Origin: Ruminococcaceae bacterium UBA2857
Lineage (GTDB): Bacteria; Bacillota; Clostridia; Oscillospirales; Acutalibacteraceae
Direction of reading: 5' to 3'
Assembly (NCBI GenBank): GCA_002350705.1
Contig: DEFH01000053.1
Coordinates: 193,760 to 203,631, forward strand
Length of the DNA stretch: 9,872 bases
The notes beneath the pieces were generated by a model. The model did no database searches. It had not been told where the DNA came from and saw nothing but the letters and a program-made list of their open reading frames with translations. Position numbers and translations under genes: made by a program. Position 1 is the stretch's first letter. Each line of letters opens with the position of its first letter. This document shows positions 7,201 through 9,872 of this stretch, piece after piece.

Positions 7201-9096
7201 TTATACAGTATGAATAGCACCGAACTTACAGTTGCTCATGCAGACACCGCACTTGATACACTTGGTCTGGTCGATGACGTGCGGATTCTTGACTGTACCG
7301 CTGATAGCACCGACAGGACATTTTCTTGCACAAAGCGTGCAGCCCTTACACTTGTCAGCCATAATCTCATACTTGATGAGTGACTTACAAACGCCTGCTT
7401 CACATTTGCCGTTGTAGATGTGGTCGATGTATTCCTGTTTAAAGAATTTCAGAGTAGAGAGTATCGGGTTGGGAGCAGTCTGTCCGAGGGCACACAGAGA
7501 AGATTTCTGCATATGCTGAGCAAGCTCTTCGATCTTTTCGATGTCACCGTCTTCGCCCTTGCCTTGTGTGATCTTTTCAAGATACTGGAGCAGTCTTCTG
7601 GTACCGACACGGCACGGTGTACATTTGCCGCAGCTCTCATCAACGGTGAATTCCAGATAGAATTTTGCAATATCAACCATACAGGTATCTTCATCCAGTA
7701 CGATCATACCGCCTGAACCCATCATGGAACCGATCGCCAGCAGGCTTTCATAGTCGATAGGAGTATCAATGTATTCGGCAGGGATACATCCGCCGGAAGG
7801 ACCGCCTGTCTGAGCAGCCTTAAACTTCTTGCCGTTGGGAATACCGCCGCCGATTTCCTCAATGATTTCACGGAGAGTAGTACCCATCGGGATTTCCACC
7901 AGACCGACGTTGGTAATTTTACCGCCAAGTGCGAACACTTTTGTGCCCTTACTTGTTTCGGTACCCATAGAAGCATACCACTGGCTGCCTTTCAGGATAA
8001 TCTGAGCAATGTTGGCGTATGTTTCAACATTGTTAAGTACAGTAGGTTTGCCGAACAGACCTTTGACAGCAGGGAACGGAGGACGGGGACGAGGCTCGCC
8101 GCGATTACCTTCAATAGAGGTCATCAGAGCAGTTTCCTCACCGCATACGAATGCACCTGCACCGAGTCTGATTTCGATATCGAAGCTGAAACCGCTGCCG
8201 AGAATGTTCTCACCGAGGAAACCGTATTCTCTTGCCTGTTTAAGAGCGATTCTGAGTCTTTCAACAGCGATAGGATATTCTGCACGGACGTATACGAAAC
8301 CACGGCAGGCACCGATAGCATAACCGGCAATGGTCATAGCCTCAATGATACACTGGGGATCGCCTTCCAGAATGGAACGGTCCATGAATGCACCGGGATC
8401 GCCTTCATCGGCATTACAGCAGACATATTTAACGTCTCCTGCGGAAGCCTTGGCAAACATCCATTTTCTGCCTGTCGGGAAGCCGCCGCCGCCTCTGCCA
8501 CGCAGACCGGAGTCAAGTACTTCCTTGATAACATCGTCAGGACTCATCGGTGTCAGGAGAACTTTTGCAAGAGCCTGATAACCGTCGGTTGCGATATATT
8601 CGTCGATATTTTCGGGATCGATGACACCGCAGTTACGCAGTGCAATACGGAGCTGTTTCTTGTAGAAGTTGGTCTCTGAAAGAGAGATGATAGAGCCGTC
8701 ATCATGTACTGTTTCCTGATAGAGAAGCTCTTTAACGACATTACCTTCTTTGAGGTGTTCTTTAACGATTTTCTTAACGCCTTCGGGAGTAGCCTGTGAA
8801 TAGAAAACGCCCTCGGGATAAACGATCATGATCGGACCGAGTGAGCAAAGACCGAAGCAGCCTGTACGAACAACCAGAATTTCATCTTTGATGCCGTTTT
8901 CTTCCAGAGCCTCGTCAAGAGCAGCCAGCACCTTTTTGCTTCCGGAAGAAGTACAGCCTGTACCGCCGCACACAAGAACCTGTTTGCGATAGCCGGTTTC
9001 TTTGGCGAGTTTTTCGCCCTCTTCAGCGATTACTTTACGGACTTTGACAAGATCTTCACGTTCTTTTTTTATTTTGTTGAGTTCTTCGATTGTCAT
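7201..9096 (-). CDS. hydB: HydB, FMN/NAD-binding subunit of electron-bifurcating hydrogenase (NuoF-like)
   Basis: HydB oxidises NADH (or reduces NAD+) at an FMN. In this complex family it is the bifurcation site that couples NADH and ferredoxin to the hydrogenase subunit. The 631 residues show three parts. The first is an N-terminal thioredoxin-like [2Fe-2S] domain (C43, C48, C80, C84). The second is the NuoF core, with GLRGRGGGGFPTGRKW (197-212), the FMN/NADH motif NADEGDPGAFMDR (228-240), GAGAFVCGEETAL (312-324), an SLBB-like region (~395-430) and a [4Fe-4S] site C489/C492/C495 plus C535. The third is a C-terminal 2x[4Fe-4S] ferredoxin domain (C583/C586/C589/C593 and C613/C616/C619/C623). 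A Cys pair at 564 and 570 sits just before that domain and may bind metal. Both extra domains are what separates HydB from plain NuoF of complex I. The start overlaps the hydC stop by one base (TAATG), with AAGGGGG at 9106-9112 as ribosome binding site. The N-terminus is a predicted charged helix (MTIEELNKIKKERED). Identification is firm. Confidence 0.96.
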   Translation of the reverse strand: MTIEELNKIKKEREDLVKVRKVIAEEGEKLAKETGYRKQVLVCGGTGCTSSGSKKVLAALDEALEENGIKDEILVVRTGCFGLCSLGPIMIVYPEGVFYSQATPEGVKKIVKEHLKEGNVVKELLYQETVHDDGSIISLSETNFYKKQLRIALRNCGVIDPENIDEYIATDGYQALAKVLLTPMSPDDVIKEVLDSGLRGRGGGGFPTGRKWMFAKASAGDVKYVCCNADEGDPGAFMDRSILEGDPQCIIEAMTIAGYAIGACRGFVYVRAEYPIAVERLRIALKQAREYGFLGENILGSGFSFDIEIRLGAGAFVCGEETALMTSIEGNRGEPRPRPPFPAVKGLFGKPTVLNNVETYANIAQIILKGSQWYASMGTETSKGTKVFALGGKITNVGLVEIPMGTTLREIIEEIGGGIPNGKKFKAAQTGGPSGGCIPAEYIDTPIDYESLLAIGSMMGSGGMIVLDEDTCMVDIAKFYLEFTVDESCGKCTPCRVGTRRLLQYLEKITQGKGEDGDIEKIEELAQHMQKSSLCALGQTAPNPILSTLKFFKQEYIDHIYNGKCEAGVCKSLIKYEIMADKCKGCTLCARKCPVGAISGTVKNPHVIDQTKCIKCGVCMSNCKFGAIHTV

Positions 9097-9602
9097 TACT
9101 GATTTCCCCCTTCTTCTGCGATATATTTGTCAAGAATGGTATCAACACTTGCGGGGGTAAGTTTACCGTAAACTTCCTCATCAATCATCATGACAGGTGC
9201 GAGACCGCAAGCACCGACGCAACGGCAGGAGTCGATTGAGAAAAGACCGTCGGCAGTACATTCACCGCTTTTGATACCAAGTTTTTTCTCAACTTCTGCG
9301 AGTACCTTGTCGGCACCCTTTACATAGCAGGCTGTACCAAGACAGACACTGATCTTGTGTTTGCCCTTCGGTGTCAGGCTGAAGCGGGAATAGAAGGTAG
9401 CAACACCGTAGACCTCACTGAGTGAAATGCCAAGTCCGTCGGCAACCATCTGCTGCACTTCTATCGGAAGATAGCCATAGATTTCCTGTGCTTCGTGAAG
9501 TACGGGGAGCAATGCACCGGGCAAGTCCTTGTTTTGAGCGATAACTTCAAGAAGCTTTTGTTCCTGTTCTTGAGTTCCCTTGAAAGGGGTATTATCTGCC
9601 AT
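9096..9602 (-). CDS. hydC: HydC, NuoE-like [2Fe-2S] subunit of electron-bifurcating hydrogenase
   Basis: HydC is the small thioredoxin-fold [2Fe-2S] subunit that docks on HydB and is part of the electron-bifurcating core. The 168 residues have the normal NuoE/HydC layout: an N-terminal helical bundle (~12-75, with LLPVLHEAQEIYGYLP and VYGVATFYSRFS) and a C-terminal thioredoxin-like domain binding the cluster with C87, C92, C128 and C132 (SVCLGTAC and CRCVGACGLAP). An extra Cys at 126 is not one of the usual four. It is the first gene of hydCBA; ATG 9602 is preceded by a strong GGAGGA (9609-9614 on this strand), and its stop overlaps the hydB start by one base, so the two subunits are probably translated together. 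NuoE of complex I is the close alternative, but adjacency to HydB and HydA and the lack of other nuo genes support HydC. Confidence 0.95.
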   Translation of the reverse strand: MADNTPFKGTQEQEQKLLEVIAQNKDLPGALLPVLHEAQEIYGYLPIEVQQMVADGLGISLSEVYGVATFYSRFSLTPKGKHKISVCLGTACYVKGADKVLAEVEKKLGIKSGECTADGLFSIDSCRCVGACGLAPVMMIDEEVYGKLTPASVDTILDKYIAEEGGNQ

Positions 9603-9642
9603 TAATATTCCTCCATATCTGAAATAAATTTTTTAAATACAC

Positions 9643-9671
9643 CGCTTTCCGCAGAAAACAGCGAAAAAGCG
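9643..9671 (-). promoter_or_regulatory. Possible hairpin in the hyd mRNA leader
   Basis: CGCTTT (9643-9648) pairs with AAAGCG (9666-9671), and inside that CGC can pair with GCG across a small internal loop, leaving an 8-nt apical loop. It lies in the ~80-nt leader between the predicted transcription start and the hydC ribosome binding site. There is no T run after it, so it is not a terminator. It may affect mRNA stability or be chance. Confidence 0.3.
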
Positions 9672-9689
9672 ACATACTTCTCTGACACT

Positions 9690-9718
9690 ATTATACTAAT
9701 TTTTTTGTTCAAATACAA
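9690..9718 (-). promoter_or_regulatory. Sigma-A-type promoter for the hydCBA operon
   Basis: On the - strand, TTGTAT (9718-9713) and a perfect TATAAT (9695-9690) are separated by exactly 17 nt. The expected transcription start is near 9683, giving a leader of about 80 nt before hydC ATG 9602. The perfect -10 box suits a strongly expressed central-metabolism operon. The -35 box matches consensus at its first three positions only. Confidence 0.72.
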
Positions 9719-9872
9719 GGATTTTTCGTAAATTTCCTCTTAATTTTTTTGTAAAAATATTAAAAAATTGTCAGAATGAAAAAAATTGCTGTTATGGACA
9801 AAAAAATGCCGAAATTTTGTTGAATAAAAGCCAAAAAAGTTATATGCTTATTTTATCCTAATGCGGCAAGAA
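9719..9872. other. AT-rich intergenic DNA upstream of hydCBA, no gene seen
   Basis: From the hyd promoter to the right edge there is no credible coding region on either strand. The stretch is very AT-rich with many A and T runs of four to seven bases, of the kind often found upstream of strong promoters as UP-element-like or bent DNA. A weak + strand promoter, TTGAAT (9820-9825), 17 nt, TATGCT (9843-9848), could serve a divergent gene beyond the edge. I see no clear operator. Confidence 0.45.

Noticed and set aside
9705..9718. TTGT-N6-ACAA palindrome overlapping the hyd -35 box
   Set aside because: The arms are only four bases and the spacing does not match the 18-bp Rex operator. Chance is likely in AT-rich sequence.
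9776..9823. Fifteen-codon + strand open frame starting MKKIAVMDKK as a possible leader peptide
   Set aside because: No ribosome binding site precedes the ATG, the context is A-rich DNA where such frames are frequent, and there is no downstream gene or attenuator in view.
9817..9834. Possible Rex (NADH-sensing repressor) operator beginning TTGTTGAA upstream of hyd
   Set aside because: Only the left half resembles the TTGTTAA-N4-TTAACAA consensus. The right half matches poorly and the site lies about 100 bp upstream of the hyd -35 box. A motif scan with a clostridial Rex matrix would decide.

Overview
The window looks like a piece of chromosome from an anaerobic, fermentative member of the Bacillota, most likely a Ruminococcus-like Clostridia (Oscillospiraceae). 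The lineage is an inference. It rests on the trimeric NAD-linked [FeFe] hydrogenase, a bacterial glycogen synthase, Gram-positive style lipoproteins with short signal peptides, strong GGAGG-type ribosome binding sites and moderate-to-low GC with AT-rich intergenic DNA. The layout is ordinary chromosome: I see no transposase, integrase, CRISPR array, tRNA or rRNA.

Left half, + strand: a 5'-truncated unidentified gene (1-371) is followed 44 nt later by adenine deaminase (ade, 416-2098). After a 13-nt gap come two small lipoprotein genes (2112-2660 and 2647-3642), the second overlapping the first by 14 nt. The two lipoproteins share a ~105-residue domain, present once in the first and twice in the second. 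This is the least explained part of the window. A near-consensus sigma-A promoter (3693-3721) then drives glgA, glycogen synthase (3768-5219).

Middle: glgA and the hydrogenase operon converge. The 217 nt between them hold two long, nearly perfect hairpins (5241-5284 and 5370-5412), which are probably the terminators.

Right half, - strand: hydC-hydB-hydA (9602 down to 5437), a compact operon with a 1-nt stop/start overlap and a 15-nt gap, encodes the complete HydABC flavin-based electron-bifurcating/confurcating [FeFe] hydrogenase. HydC is the NuoE-like [2Fe-2S] subunit, HydB the NuoF-like FMN/NAD subunit with extra Fe-S domains, and HydA the H-cluster subunit. In a fermenter the complex would reoxidise NADH and reduced ferredoxin together to make H2. 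A good promoter (9690-9718) lies about 90 nt upstream of hydC, in an AT-rich region that runs to the window edge. The HydEFG maturases are not in the window.

The genes do not form one pathway: purine salvage (ade), carbon storage (glgA) and redox disposal by H2 (hyd) are separate jobs. I found no clearly novel multi-gene system. The best candidates for a second look are the repeated-domain lipoprotein pair and a Met-to-Ile change beside the H-cluster of HydA.
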